Of a DNA stretch of 64,000 nt, positions 23,744 through 35,417 are shown piece by piece; within the stretch, counting starts at the first letter, position 1, and each line of letters starts with the position of its first letter. The position numbers and the translations under genes are program-made. The stretch is from Annulohypoxylon bovei var. microspora. Lineage: Eukaryota > Ascomycota > Sordariomycetes > Xylariales > Hypoxylaceae. The notes under the pieces were generated by a model that had not been told where the DNA came from, ran no database searches, and saw only the letters and a list, made by a program, of their open reading frames with translations. Location of the stretch: assembly GCA_022836615.1 (NCBI GenBank), contig MU405388.1, positions 1 to 64,000 of the forward strand, given 5' to 3'.

Positions 23744-25420
23744 CTATTCCTTGATCATCTCGCGAGGTCTGACGAACCCAACGCCACTCAGTGCTTCGAT
23801 ATCTAAGCGGTTTCTCTTATCAACACCACCTGCTATCGGGTTCGCACGGTAGTTGAATAGATAATAATGTAGCTGTCCATCCCCCGGACCGAACTTCTGT
23901 TCTTCAAGGAATAGGCCATTGTCCATCAACGAAAGTGCGTTATAGACGTCAAACTGGTACTGCTTGCAAAATACCAGAGAGTCTGAGACTAGAGCGTTAA
24001 GACGGGATTTTAGGGCTTCCTTGTCAACGGGAGTAGCAAGCCCTGTTTCAGTAGCATAATAGAAGAGGTATGCTGCTTTCACATTCGAGTGTTTGTTGTT
24101 GCCAATGACCGAGGACTCAAGGCAATAGAACGAGATGAAGTCGGTGATTTTCTTATGCTCATCCTATCACTCTAGTTAATATATGAGTAGGGCGAGGGCT
24201 TCACAAATAGGGTTACCTCAACAACGTAAGTCCAGACGACTTGTTCCTCTAGGGCGTTCTTCTTATTATGTAATAGCCAATGCTCGACTTCCTGCTTATC
24301 AAACTCGGCGGCCAATTCATATTTGGCTAAGTACCGTGTGAGAAGTTCTTGTACGGCACCAATATCCTTCTTCTGCATATCCCTAAGCCCCCTGATTGAG
24401 GTACGATCTGGAACGGCGTATTTTCTGATCTGGAACTGGGGCTTGCTATTCGGCGGCAAGGGGCTAAACCCGACTTCGTAGAGCTTTTGCCAGTTGATGG
24501 CACGGTGATAATATCGACACGTGCTTACGGGCCTTGGAAGAACAATGCCACCAGTATATATGGCTTGGAAAACGCCTTCTAGATTGCACAGGCGCGTGAT
24601 CTCCTTGATGAGGACCGGGGCCAGACGTTTCGAGCGAAGCTTCTTGTGTATACAGAGGAAGTTGACTTCGGAGGCATGTAGGACCTTGTCCCGAACGCGC
24701 AACTCGACAGGTACAGCAGCAATGAAGCCAACAAGCTTTCTAGACTGTGAGGCTCGAACTCCTCGATGCCATTCCTTTTTCCACCCAGGCGGCATCATGG
24801 CCCTAAGGAAGCACTTGTCAGTTCGCATGTATTCTCCTCCAATATTTTTCTTTTCTTTCGACAACTCACCATTTGAGAATGCTGGTTGAATAGTTGAAGC
24901 GGAACATTGCTTCGTCATCCTCGACGTAATGGCCGTTTAACAATTCCCAGACCTCCTTCAGCTGGCTTTCGTCGAGGAGGTCTATAGTAGACCATTCGAA
25001 ACCATCAATTAAAGGCGCAGGAGTCTTCGGAATATCGTCCACAGTCTGTATTTTAATGGGGCCTTCCTCGACTAGGTCGCTGGTATCGCCATCTTCACCA
25101 AATTTGGGAACAGGCTGGGTAGCCCAGAACTTGTAAGCGCCCATGTCCTTGGCATTCTTACCACTCGAAGCTAGTCCGGTCATAATATCTTGAAGGTTGA
25201 GACGTTTGAGGGCATCAGCGGCAGAATTGGGGTCATCATTACTTCCGCTGCCAAGTTCGTTTGCGAGGGCGGGATTGAGGTCGAGTAGCTGCGTTACTTG
25301 TTCCTTGGAGAGACCGTCGATAGCTTTGTGGAGCTTCTTAGCAGCCCTTTCCTTTTCTTTTTCGTTCTCTTTATCTTTATCCTTTCCCTTTCCTTTTATA
25401 GGCTTCGATTCTTCCGACAT
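23744..25420 (-). CDS. NMT1: Glycylpeptide N-tetradecanoyltransferase (N-myristoyltransferase)
   Basis: Exons 24870-25420, 24217-24802 and 23744-24163, split by introns of 67 and 53 bp, give 518 residues. The N-terminal 80 residues are Lys/Glu-rich, as in other fungal enzymes. The catalytic core is recognisable from KFWATQPVPKFGE, FEWSTIDL, EVNFLCIHKKLRSKRLAPVL and YYHRAINWQKLYEVGF. The C-terminal half includes DFISFYCLESS and KFGPGDGQLHYYLFNY. The enzyme transfers myristate from myristoyl-CoA to the N-terminal Gly of substrate proteins in the cytosol and is usually single-copy and essential. The chain ends GVGFVRPREMIKE. A T-run of about 16-18 bases lies just upstream of the ATG (about 25439-25456). 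Confidence 0.96.
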
Positions 25421-26002
25421 GATTTATTCTCCCTCCCCTTTTTTTTTTTTTTTTTTGGAGGGTGGTAGGTAGTAGTAGGAAACTTGAAAGATTGAAGATT
25501 GGTCTGTATCTTGGTAAATAATTGTGGGTTGTATCTGGTTGAGCGCGGGGCAGTAGCCTTGGGAGAAGCTTAGGTAGGTACAAACGGGTCGCGATCTTAA
25601 CCCCGTTTAATACATACATGCCTTGCTGAATGCTTCAATAAGTACATATGTAACTCGCCTGAAGGTGCTGCTACTTTGAATAGGTACTATTCAAACTGAG
25701 CTGGGACAGGTATATAGGTATATATTATCACCATGTCATATATTAGGTAGGTGAAAAGTCTCAAAAAATCCATTATACCCAAGCTCTTAAGCTTAGCACT
25801 TCTATTTTTGTATAGTAAAATAAACAATTTAGGATGCCAGGTCTGACATAGCAATGGTAACCATAGAGCTGTATTTCTACGCTCCCAATATATATAATTC
25901 ATGCATAGGGACTTGTCCATGTTTGTGAGAATCTAACGAGCAACCATTCCCTATTATTTAGGTACCACATAATACCTTAGCAGACGATAGTCTTAGAGAT
26001 AC
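25421..26002. other. Intergenic between two minus-strand genes
   Basis: Contains the T-rich 5' leader and promoter of the myristoyltransferase gene and the 3' side of the ABHD12-like gene. Motifs of the cttaggtaggta type lie at about 25571 and 25741. No gene is seen. Confidence 0.45.
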
Positions 26003-27523
26003 CTAGGTAGTGTCTAGCCCGAACGACCTCATGACTGCGAGTGAAACAGCCGAAGACATCATGACGTTGTTGTGTCCTATATTTATTAGTATTACGTCTG
26101 GTACCTCTAATTGCCATGTCTCTTATAGGTAGTATGTAACTTACCGCCATATGGCACGAGTTCTTGCTTGATGATTGTATCCGGTTCGGCCTTAACAACT
26201 ACGATAAAAGTTCCACCCTCTCCGCGCAAAGTCCGCTGCTCTTTCCACGATAAGAATTCTTCATTATCGAGACCTTCATCGACAGAGGCACTCGATGCAG
26301 ATTTGAATAATTTGTCACTCTCTTGACATGATATATCCAAGTCGTTTTTGGCGTGGATGAAAGTTAGCCGTAGTCTTGTCCGTGTCAAACTTACAACATG
26401 GGCAAGCCGGTCTGCGGAATTCCACTTGTCTACGATGAAGCTTTGGAAAAGGCGGAGGAGCGGCGGAAACGCCCGGATTGGCGAGAGGATCGGTATAAAT
26501 CCAGCTGCCGCGTATGTGGAGACGAGAGTCGGCAGGTTCGAAAACCCGGCAACGAGGATAACGCCTGCAAATTCGATTCCTTGCATAGCAAAGTGTTCCA
26601 CAGTGCCGCTCGCGACCGCAGTGCCGAGACTATGGCCTAGAATAACAATCTGGCTAGCTGGGATATCTGCTATGTCCATCGCCCAGTCTACGGCTGTAAC
26701 GCCATCCTGTATTAACCCTTCCTCCGAAGGCGTGCCAGTTGACTTGCCAAAACCACGGTAATCAACGGCCAGGACGTGGTACCGAGAGGAGTCTGTTAGG
26801 GTGTGATAGCTATCTGGACGAAAGCGTTGAGCAATATGACCGGCATTCTATTTACAGCGGAGTCAGCAGTCTTGATCCTGATTGATGTCCCATCGCATTC
26901 CGTTAGCTCACCCCATGGACTCCAGATTACTTAGTTAGCAAAGCATCCTTGGCAGCGAAGCATGCAGAGCGCAGAGATTTCTCACAGTAGATTACGAGTC
27001 GAGCCTCGGGGTCATTTTTCAGCAGCTTAAACGATTCCGTCTTGATAATATCGCCCGAGAAACCCGACTGCTGGGCCTGAAGAATGTTTTCATGTTTTAG
27101 GTAAGTGGGAAGTGGCAGAATATGCCACGCGTAGAGGCTTTCACCGTCGAGAGTAGTTAGTGAGAAAGGTGTTACCTGGTTCTCTTTATATAGGTTAGAC
27201 TAGTCGGTTACCATAGATATACCTCTTTCCGAAGCGAATGAGAGAACTAACTGGCAAACCCCCAGTATTCTGGCATGTCAATGTTATGCCAGAACAGTGT
27301 GTTCACTCGATGGGCATACAAGAAACTAGCAGGATTTCATCATCAGTCTATTGGGCATATGTTTAAACAAACCTACCTAGGTAGGCAGTAATTGGGATGA
27401 GAGATCTTACTGTCGTTGAAAGAATGGAAATGCGCCGAGCAAGATAAAACCCACGTAGAGACCAATTGGAATGCCTAGGCTCACGCTCAGGGGGATGGCC
27501 CAACGAGAGGCTCGCGAAGCCAT
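26003..27523 (-). CDS. ABHD12/BEM46-like membrane alpha/beta hydrolase
   Basis: Six exons fit: 27411-27523, 27252-27325, 26986-27183, 26912-26919, 26145-26847 and 26003-26076. They give 389 residues. A hydrophobic N-terminal segment (about 9-36) should anchor the protein in a membrane. Family landmarks follow: NIDMPEYWGFAKNQVTPF, DGESLYAWHILPLP, the oxyanion segment YFHGNAGH, the nucleophile GHSLG (Ser204), the acid in HAKNDLD and the base in GGHNN within the last exon. Each junction was chosen by GT-AG signals plus frame. The fourth exon is only 8 nt and supplies part of FHG. Mammalian ABHD12 is a lysophosphatidylserine lipase; the fungal substrate is unknown. Upstream of the ATG lie several cctaggtaggta motifs. 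Confidence 0.85.
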
Positions 27524-28437
27524 AGCTCGTGGGGGAAATTGACAAATTTGGGTTTACCTAGGTAGGTAGTTAGTTAATGTCAGTTCTAGAGAATCTAGGT
27601 AGATATGTATGTAATAGTTTAAGAGCCTTATATTCTTCTATGGAAATTGAATCTTTGTAGGTAATGCTTACCTAGGTAGGTATCTACTTGATCAATAAAT
27701 AATTCGTTATAAATACATATGTAAATACCTATGTAAATACTTACCTAGGTAATTAAATATGAATAATATGTACACACTACATACCGAGACAGCTTCTAAA
27801 AGAATTTAAATATTGCGTTTTGGATAACATCCATTGGGTAGGTATGTAGGTTTAATACATAGGTGGCTTAGTAGATACCTCTTTTAGTTAGCCCTATGTG
27901 CTTTAAAAACGACACAGTACATGCTTACACTACTTACATGTACCTAGATACCAGGTACCGATCCACGTCTCCAATCTTTTTGTGGCGTCCGACTAAGAGC
28001 AAACTCTCACTTCCACTTTTCTCTAAGGCTGTTATGTTTTAGTATTAATTCTCATTATTAAGGCGCTCGCAACCTTCATCACGACAGAAAATTATAGATA
28101 TCCACGAAATATGAGCTAGAGTTTGCGAAGTTTACCTAAGGTCTTTTACTAATAACCTGGAAAGGTAACAAGGAAGAAATCCGATAGATATCTTACCTCG
28201 CAAAGTTCCCGTTTTACTGTTAACCTCGTCAACCTCGTCAACCTCGTCAACCTCGTCAACCTCGTCAACATCGTCATAATCGTTCCAAACGACGACCATT
28301 ATTGTCGAGATATCCTCGCGTTTCTCGCTCCTCTAGTGTGGATGAATAATAAGCTCTTGACATATCTAGATACCTAGATATTTATTCTTCTATTAAATTC
28401 TGTCGCGCCGCTAGATATATTAGCTCAATTAGACCCG
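27524..28437. other. Divergent promoter region, rich in the cctaggtaggta motif
   Basis: This 0.9-kb stretch separates the divergent ABHD12-like and Swc3 genes. It has several copies of the tacctaggtaggta motif (about 27555, 27669 and 27743) and a 9-bp tandem array close to the Swc3 start. No gene is seen. Confidence 0.55.
28222..28275. repeat. 9-bp tandem array (aacctcgtc)
   Basis: Five perfect copies of aacctcgtc (28222-28266) are followed by one diverged copy (aacatcgtc). The array ends about 160 bp before the Swc3 start codon. Confidence 0.9.
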
Positions 28438-30835
28438 ATGGAGAGAAAGCGAAAGTTACCAGCCAGAGCGGCTGCGAGAGTCGATCATGTGTCCAAGAAA
28501 CGTACTGGAACACCTCCTGAACGATCCCTCACCCCGGGTCCTGCGCCGGCACCAGAAACAACACCGACAACAGCCACAGTACAGAATCCAGTACAGGCTG
28601 AAACCGTTCCTGAAGAACCACAATTGCCAAAGTCCATTCAAGCCGGCCATCCCTTGCCAACCGTAGAACATCCACAGCCTGATGATCTCTTGAGCAAGGA
28701 CTATCAGTCTTTTCAAGAGAGGTATGTGCATCTATCCTAGCCATCTTTAGCTACCGTATAGTGACTAAAGCCACCTTATTCTTCCAGTGGTGTTGTAGCC
28801 GAATCTCTATCAAGGTCGCGCCAGAAATGGATCCATGAGGGTATCTTCGAAAAGTACTGGACTAAACCCACGAAGCGAAAAGGAGTCGTCAAGGAAGATC
28901 CCAACAACCCCCCGAAAGACAGTATGACAAAGATCGGCCAGGTCACAATTACCGTCGAGCCTCACGTTCTTGAAGCTACTATGTATGCCGTTAAGGATCC
29001 GAAACATGCACCAACCACCAACTCCACCTTCCGACCTATCATACAATATGGCCCTCCGAACGGTGTTATGCCTCCTCCTCCCTCGAAACTGAGTACTCCA
29101 TCTATCCCAACAGCCCCTGCAGCTCCACCAGCCTCGCCTTCGCACAACCCAGCTCAGTCATCACTCCAACCCCCCTCAACAGCGCAAATCCAGACTCAAC
29201 CTCAACCCCAACCTCAACCCCAATCTCAACCCCAATCTCGGCCTCAGCCTCAGCCTCAGCCTCAGCCCCAGACACAGCAATCAGATTTACAGCGGCCTCC
29301 ATCATCTGCCCCCATAACTGGCAAGCCATTAACTTCCCCCCGTGGTTTAGAGTCTGTCCTGGCTGCCCCGCAACACCCACCAGCACTACCTGCCACGGCT
29401 GTCCCTTCACAACCAGCGCCTCCACAACCAAAAGTGCATCCCCAACCCGGCTCGATCACTAACCGGCCGCTACATGCCCCTAGCCCTATAGCGGCCGTTC
29501 CCACGGCGGCCAAACCTTCTGCGCCAGCCGCTAAGCCGGCGACACCGACGGCGCCTGGTGCCGATCCCATAATCGTCACCTTGGCGGAGAGAGCATCCGA
29601 AGATCCCCAGCTTCGAGATCTCATGAAACGAGTGGCCATCGGGGATGCTGCACCAAACGAGCTGGCTCATTTTCAAAAGATAATTGACCAAATTACCGCC
29701 GACTACAAGAGGAAGGGGGGCCAGCATGGACCCTCAGCAGATCGGCTTCTCGTAGACGGTAGGACGGTTAAGTATTTCGCCGACGAGGTTCGAACCATCC
29801 TGGATATAATTCTTGCTTCCAATCCGCACCAGAGATCGAGCGACTTAAGGGCACCACAGGGAAGCGACGGCTTGGTAATTCTTCTCGTGAAGAAGACCTT
29901 AGACGACGTGCCTACGCGGGACATTGTCCGGAGGATAGCAGAAGGGAAGCCCAAATTTACAGATGCCACAGAGTTAAAGGCGACCCTTGACAGGTTAAAA
30001 GATCTTGTGGTAAAGGAAACCCCGAAGCCCCCGCAGGCGACAACAGGTGCCTCTCAGGCAACAGCAACGAACGGGGCAGATCACCCTGTGGTATTAAATA
30101 GCGCTGCCTCGAGAAAGGCGTCGCTTGCCGCACCCGGGCAACCTATCCATGCATCTGGCTCACAGCAAGCCCTACGCTCGAAGGGGCCGCCGCCTTCTAC
30201 CAAGCCCGATATCTCAGCCGTCGTACTCGAGTTTTCTGGCGGCACTGGAGATAGATACTTATTTCCCAAGTTTAGCGTTCTTGAATATGTAAATCCTACC
30301 CAGGTCATAGCATCATTCCTTATAGTACGCAAGGGGAGCAAGTTGGAATACGGAGGGGACCCGGCACTTGATTACTATCAGCCTGTGACAGTCCGGATAT
30401 ATGCGCAGTCCGGCAAGCACCTCGAGAATCTAGCTAGGGTCGTTGCTCCCCAAGAAGATGTACGACGTTACATGGACGATGTCATGGATAACATGACTCG
30501 GGCTGAGTATGTGCTTCTCGCAATGCGTCTGCCGAGAGCCGATAGGGAGGAACAAACCGAAGAGAGTTCCAACACTCCAAAGGCGGATCTAGCAAACCAG
30601 TCTCAACAGTCTGGAGTGCTGTGGGCAGGGACCAGCAAAGCCTCCGTGGCGACCCCACCCCAGAAGACTATAGCGAAACCGTTGGGTGACGATGAGCAAT
30701 ATCAGAACTTCATTGCCACTGTAAGTTGAAACAGGGCATAATTTGTTCTCTATTACTTGCGCTGGTGTTTTCTAGGGAAGGGAATGCGAGCGACAGATTT
30801 GCGATTTCGGACTTCAAAGAAATGGTGGGATATAA
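28438..30835 (+). CDS. SWC3: SWR1-complex protein 3 (Swc3-like)
   Basis: Exons 28438-28721, 28788-30720 and 30776-30835 encode 758 residues; introns are 66 and 55 bp. The N-terminus has basic, nuclear-type sequence (MERKRKLPARAAARV), then the conserved Swc3 segment around PLPTVEHPQPDDLLSKDYQ and WIHEGIFEKYW. A long Pro/Gln/Ala-rich linker follows, including a QP repeat tract at about 29190-29280. The C-terminal half contains FSGGTGDRYLFPKFSVLEY. Swc3 is a subunit of the SWR1 remodeller, which exchanges H2A.Z into nucleosomes. Assignment rests on these segments and the overall layout. The short last exon ends the protein at GLQRNGGI; it was added because the second exon stops on a clear GTAAGT donor. 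Confidence 0.82.
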
Positions 30836-31100
30836 GGTGAAGGTGATGCTTTCACGGGTTTGGCAGGGTTGGAAGTTTACTATGAGATACCTGAGTCTAC
30901 AGAATAGGCGTACATGATCGAACGCCAAAAGCGACAGTAAAATATACCAACACATCCATACCACCTAAACTACAAGTGACTGCTCGTTAAATACCTACTA
31001 AATCAACATCAATGCTAAGCTTAGAAAGTGGCTACTAAAGTTGTTCTATATAATCGTGTAGGTAGTTATAGGTAGGCATCTTCATGAGTATTACATCCCT

Positions 31101-32240
31101 TCACCGCCCGTCCAGCTTCTCACCCAATGTACATCGTGCCTCAAGTAACCCATTAAACCACCGTGTCCGCTCATTGATAGGTGCATGACCCAAGCCATCA
31201 ACTATCAAACCCTGGCCTGGTTGCAGGTACTCTATCAACTTCTTACCATGGGGTGTTGAAATCATCCCGTCATCGGTTCCGTGTAGGACGAGGATCCTCT
31301 CGCGCCCTACCTTATCACCCAACTCTCTCAGCTGCTCTGGACTCTTGTGATGCCATCCCGCGGCGACAAGCTGCAGTAAGAAACCCTTCTTAGTGAACCC
31401 GTTCTTGTCTCTCTGCTTCGTGATCTCCTGCGCGGCGAAGCGCTCGTAATTGCTCCCGAACTTGCCGTAGCCCCCAGCTGGGATCTTGCATTTCGGCACC
31501 TGCGCATCGGGCACCTCGGCGCTGTCCGGCGCGGCTAGGTAGTCCGGCGCGAAGATAGCCCTAGCCGCATACTGTATACTGCGGTCGAGGCTCTTCGGCA
31601 GCAGCATGGTGATGCGGTTCACCATGTTCTCCGAAAAGGAGGTCGTGTTCTCGATGCACGCCGCCGTGCTGATCAAGCTTAGGCTACTGATCCGGTCCGG
31701 CGCGAGATAGGCTAGTTCCTGGGCGATCATGCCGCCCATGCTGATGCCGCAGACGTGCAGCTGCCGCTTTACCGTCCAGCCCAGACGGTCGGCGACTTCG
31801 AGGGCATCGCGCGCCATCTCCGACGTGCTGTACCGCATCACTGGCTTCGCGGACCCGCCCATCCCGCGGTTGTCGAGGATCAGGACGGAGTACTGCGATC
31901 CCCGCGCGTGCCCGAAGTACATGGTCTGCCGCTGGAAGGCGCCCTTGAAGAACCCGAGGCCGCTGATGAGCTGGGGTGGGAGGTTAGTGCCTACCTATGC
32001 AGGCTTTCCGGGGAAGGGAGGCTCTGATGGAGTTAGGTAGATACGTACTATCAGCTTTACGGGGCCGTCGCCGTGGACTTCCCAGCTAATGTCTATCGGA
32101 CCGCCTCTTCCGATGGCGACGGGTAGGAGGCCGGCTTGGTGCGGCTCGAGCTGCCACATCGCCGTTGGGAAGGCTGGGCTCTTGGCCACATCTTCGACGG
32201 AAGGGAAGGTTGCTATGGTTGTTGCTTTTGACCTAGTCAT
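31101..32240 (-). CDS. Alpha/beta hydrolase, epoxide-hydrolase-like fold
   Basis: Exons 32049-32240 and 31101-31970, joined across a 78-bp intron with a CACTAAC branch site, encode 353 residues. Segments in order: LISGLGFFKGAF after the first strand, LDNRGMGGS, the nucleophile elbow GISMGG (Ser141), the acid in LHGTDDGM and the base in GLGHAP. The fold and spacing match the AB_hydrolase_1 family. There is no signal peptide. The substrate cannot be inferred. It ends about 265 bp from the convergent Swc3 gene. Confidence 0.85.
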
Positions 32241-32647
32241 CTGTTAGTTAGGGATATTATTTGGACTTGGGTCTATGATAACTACTACGTAGGACCGTAG
32301 GTATAGGAAAAACAAAAGTAAGCATACATGGCATTTATGATTTTATGATTATATATATATCTCCTTGTAAGATTGTAAATTCAACTCGTTCATTTCGCCT
32401 TTCTGTTCTCAAGTCAAAGATGCCTCGGCTTAATTATGGGGATTATGCTGAGCTGAGCTGTAAGTGAGCACGGCTAAGTAGAAGACTCGTTTAATTGCAT
32501 TAATATACTATAATGCATCTAGAGAATAGGTAGGATAAAAACAAGAAGCTGGTTACTAAATTGGGGATTCTTGGTTAATTTACATGTATGTAGGTACCTA
32601 GGCATCTGATACGTCCCTCCTACCTATATATGTAGGTATGTACATTT
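32241..32647. other. Intergenic
   Basis: Promoter side of the hydrolase gene and 3' side of the next minus-strand frame. Holds a gtaggtacctagg motif at about 32589. Nothing else is seen. Confidence 0.4.
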
Positions 32648-33211
32648 CTAATTGAAACCAGGTTGACCGTCCATGCCGTGAGTTCCAGCATAGTCGTACT
32701 GCAAAGATCCTCCGTAGGTCAAATTCGAATACCCCATCTGACTTGTATGTGTATTCAAACCAGTGTCAATAAATCCACTGCTGTCTTTTCCGACATTGTT
32801 AGAAGGAGTAGGATTATATATGTTTCCGGTTGACCGCTGTCCTGACGTGTTGCTGGCTGATTTACTTCGCGCCCGGTTCACTAGCGATTGCGAGACGTTC
32901 GCCGACGATATACCCTCCCCAAAGTATAGGTAATCTGAAGGCTCAGGGTCCGGATCTAGATCTTCATCTATGGATCGGTTTGAGTCCCTTCGGGTTGTCG
33001 AGCGCTTATTCGAAACTGAAGGCTTCCGCAGTCCTTTTGCTGGCTTCGATTGACTGGCCCCGGGTTGATCTAAAGTCTTTTGTGGTACTGGTGTCGTTTG
33101 CTGCGGCGGATTTTGATAATCGGGATGTCTATCCTTGCGAGGCTCGTTTCCCTGATCTCGAGGTTTTCTTCTTATGCTTTTTAAACGCGTCATAAGATCT
33201 TGGAAAGGCAT
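32648..33211 (-). CDS. Hypothetical disordered protein
   Basis: A 187-residue frame beginning MPFQDLMTRLKSIRRKPR. It is rich in Ser, Asn, Pro, Lys and Arg, has an acidic patch (DEDLDPDPEP) in the middle and a Gly/Tyr/Asn-rich tail. No fold, signal peptide or family is recognised. Its composition and clean long frame argue for a real gene, perhaps with an N-terminal exon upstream, since the frame stays open to about 33256 without another ATG. Confidence 0.5.
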   Translation of the reverse strand: MPFQDLMTRLKSIRRKPRDQGNEPRKDRHPDYQNPPQQTTPVPQKTLDQPGASQSKPAKGLRKPSVSNKRSTTRRDSNRSIDEDLDPDPEPSDYLYFGEGISSANVSQSLVNRARSKSASNTSGQRSTGNIYNPTPSNNVGKDSSGFIDTGLNTHTSQMGYSNLTYGGSLQYDYAGTHGMDGQPGFN

Positions 33212-34247
33212 ATCTTGGGTAGGAGTAGGTAGGTGAACCTTCTGGATAATAACCAAGGGTTTAGATTTTCTACTTGAGATTTAGTTAATACACGCAATAT
33301 ATCCTGAAAAGACTAGGTCGTGTGCTATCAAAAATCTCTAGCTAAATTTGATTAAATATGTAGATCTCAACACCCTTAACGTCAATCGAATTGGCTGCCT
33401 CTTTTAGCGTCGCTCATGGCTTAGCAGCAAAGGAAGCCATTTAATAAAGGGTAACGTGTAATATTATGCGCCACCACCGCCTACTATAAACACGAGCTTT
33501 ACTCGTACATAAAGTTACCCACTGGCATCCGTATGACCGATATCTCTTCGAGGGTTTCAGGAGGTAAGTATACAAAAAGTCCTCCAGGGTTGTTGCATGT
33601 ATGTACATAAATTCTTGTTTTTTAGTCCCCGCAAATTCTTTCAAATAGGGTCTCACGTATCGAGAAAGTGAGTGGAGTTCCTTACGCCGCTTCCTTTCTT
33701 TATATTCTAGTTTCGAGTAACACTCGTTGATTGCGCTAGACTTCGTCTGTTTGCGCCCGCGTTTCTATTATAGAAGTAGCCCTTGAGGTGACGTGGAATA
33801 AGGACTTACGTATGAATCGCTCACCTACTAGGAGCCGATAGCAAAGTCTAAGCTTATTAGACCATTTAGATAATTTGCACAAACTATTTAACCTTTGTAT
33901 CTAAAACAGAGGCCGTTAGAAAAAGGCTTACGCAGCAGGAGCTCGAAGTCTTTAGGCTCAACGACACATTGAATAGAACGGACTGCATGTGATATTTAAA
34001 ATAAACAACATAGGAATGAACGCCAGTCACGATGAAAGAAGAAAAGCATATATGAGATAAACTATCTCGTCATTGTTATTAGTAATAAAGGGTATCTGTG
34101 ATAGACGAGAATGTCGACTTCGCCGGTACGCCCCATGTTCCCGAAGAGGTAAAGAGCTTAGGAATTTCCGTAGTGATCATTAAGTCATTAAGCATCTAGA
34201 TATATCTCCATGCTTTCAACATAGTTGAACTTCAGTTTTAGTTTCTT
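33212..34247. other. Intergenic, no gene seen
   Basis: About 1 kb of moderately AT-rich sequence. A 71-codon minus-strand frame at 33441 has no recognisable features. Confidence 0.4.
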
Positions 34248-35417
34248 TTAACGGGTCGGGAGGAAATTCTTGGAGTCCTCTTCTTGCTGCGCGAAGGACT
34301 GTGGGAATGCAGCGATGCCAGCAATAATGCCAGCAGCCATGAAGATAACAGAAATGATAGACCAGATGACGCCCCAACACTGAGAAGAGCCACCGTAACG
34401 CTGGGCGAAAACGCTGGCATCAGAGCTGTTGACTTTGCGGAGAATCAAGTCATCGCACTAGAAGCTAGTTAGAGATCGTAATTCATAGAGAACCCTAGTT
34501 GAACTCACAATATCCCAGACACTGTACAGACTGCTCATGACACCGATGAAAAGTACAACGAATCGCAGAGGCTCGGCGTGGACTATGAACCAGCAAGCCA
34601 CTAGAAGCCCGACAGCAAGTAAGATGGTCAAGATCGTGAGCCAGTCCCTTTTCCCCCACCACATAGTCAATAGGAAGCAGACAGCTAATACTAGGCTGGC
34701 GATTTTGCTTGCGACGATGTCGAAACCGCAGAATATAAGCAAGGCGCCGATGAGGGAGGACCCTAGATAGCCAGCTGGTAACGTGATAGCGCTCTTTCCG
34801 CCAACCACTAGAAATGAGAGTCAGCATCCTCTCTAAAACCAATAAGCCTTGAGTGTTTGGGCATAACTCGGAAGCAATGCGTTCGAGCCTAGCTCGATTT
34901 GAGAAACGACGGGTCTAGGATTAAGTGAAGACACGGAAGGGAGAGATCGAGATATGAAAGGACTATAGGACATACTATGAGTGACACCTCCTTCACGCGG
35001 GTCAAGTGAGATAGACTTGACACGCCCGCCCGTACAGCATGCCGTTATGGCATGTCCGAATTCATGAAAAGCGATAACAAGCATCTACCGAAGGTTGTCA
35101 GCAACGAACCCCGAAACTCCAAACCTAGCAAGATGTAGTTAGGTCTACTCGAGATGAGATATACATACCTTGAAAGGCCATAACGACCATCGTACGTAAG
35201 GCACGTTCCATAAAATAGCAATGATAACGACGTAGGCAGCGATTATGCCAAGTGTGACTTTTTGAGCGTCGCTGGTGACAGTTAGGTCGCGACGGGATAC
35301 GGCTTCTCGCCGAGCGAGTCTGGCAACCTCCGGACCGGCTGCTACCACGGCGGCTCTAGCGCTCCGTATTATATGTTCGGTGAAGAAAACTCCGGGCCGG
35401 TCGAGTATGGGAGCCAT
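34248..35417 (-). CDS. Peptidase M50B-like integral membrane protein
   Basis: Four exons (35169-35417, 34976-35084, 34509-34807, 34248-34457) give 288 residues. The metal-binding HEFGH motif is at residues 90-94, just after a first membrane segment (about 53-72). Further signatures are ISLDPREGG, followed after the second intron by MVGGKSAITLPAGYLGSSLIG. At least four more hydrophobic segments follow. This is the M50B-like family found across fungi and plants, whose members resemble site-2 proteases. The family's proteolytic role in fungi is not established to my knowledge. Introns are 84, 168 and 51 bp, with a GCTGAC branch site in the long one. Confidence 0.88.

Noticed and set aside
27368..27760. 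Dense cctaggtaggta copies considered as a CRISPR-like or telomeric array
   Set aside because: Spacing is irregular and no unique-length spacers exist; the unit is not the TTAGGG telomere repeat.
28456..30341. Several minus-strand frames of 60-125 codons opposite the Swc3 gene
   Set aside because: They are antisense shadows of a GC-rich, Pro/Gln/Ala-coding exon and show no domain.
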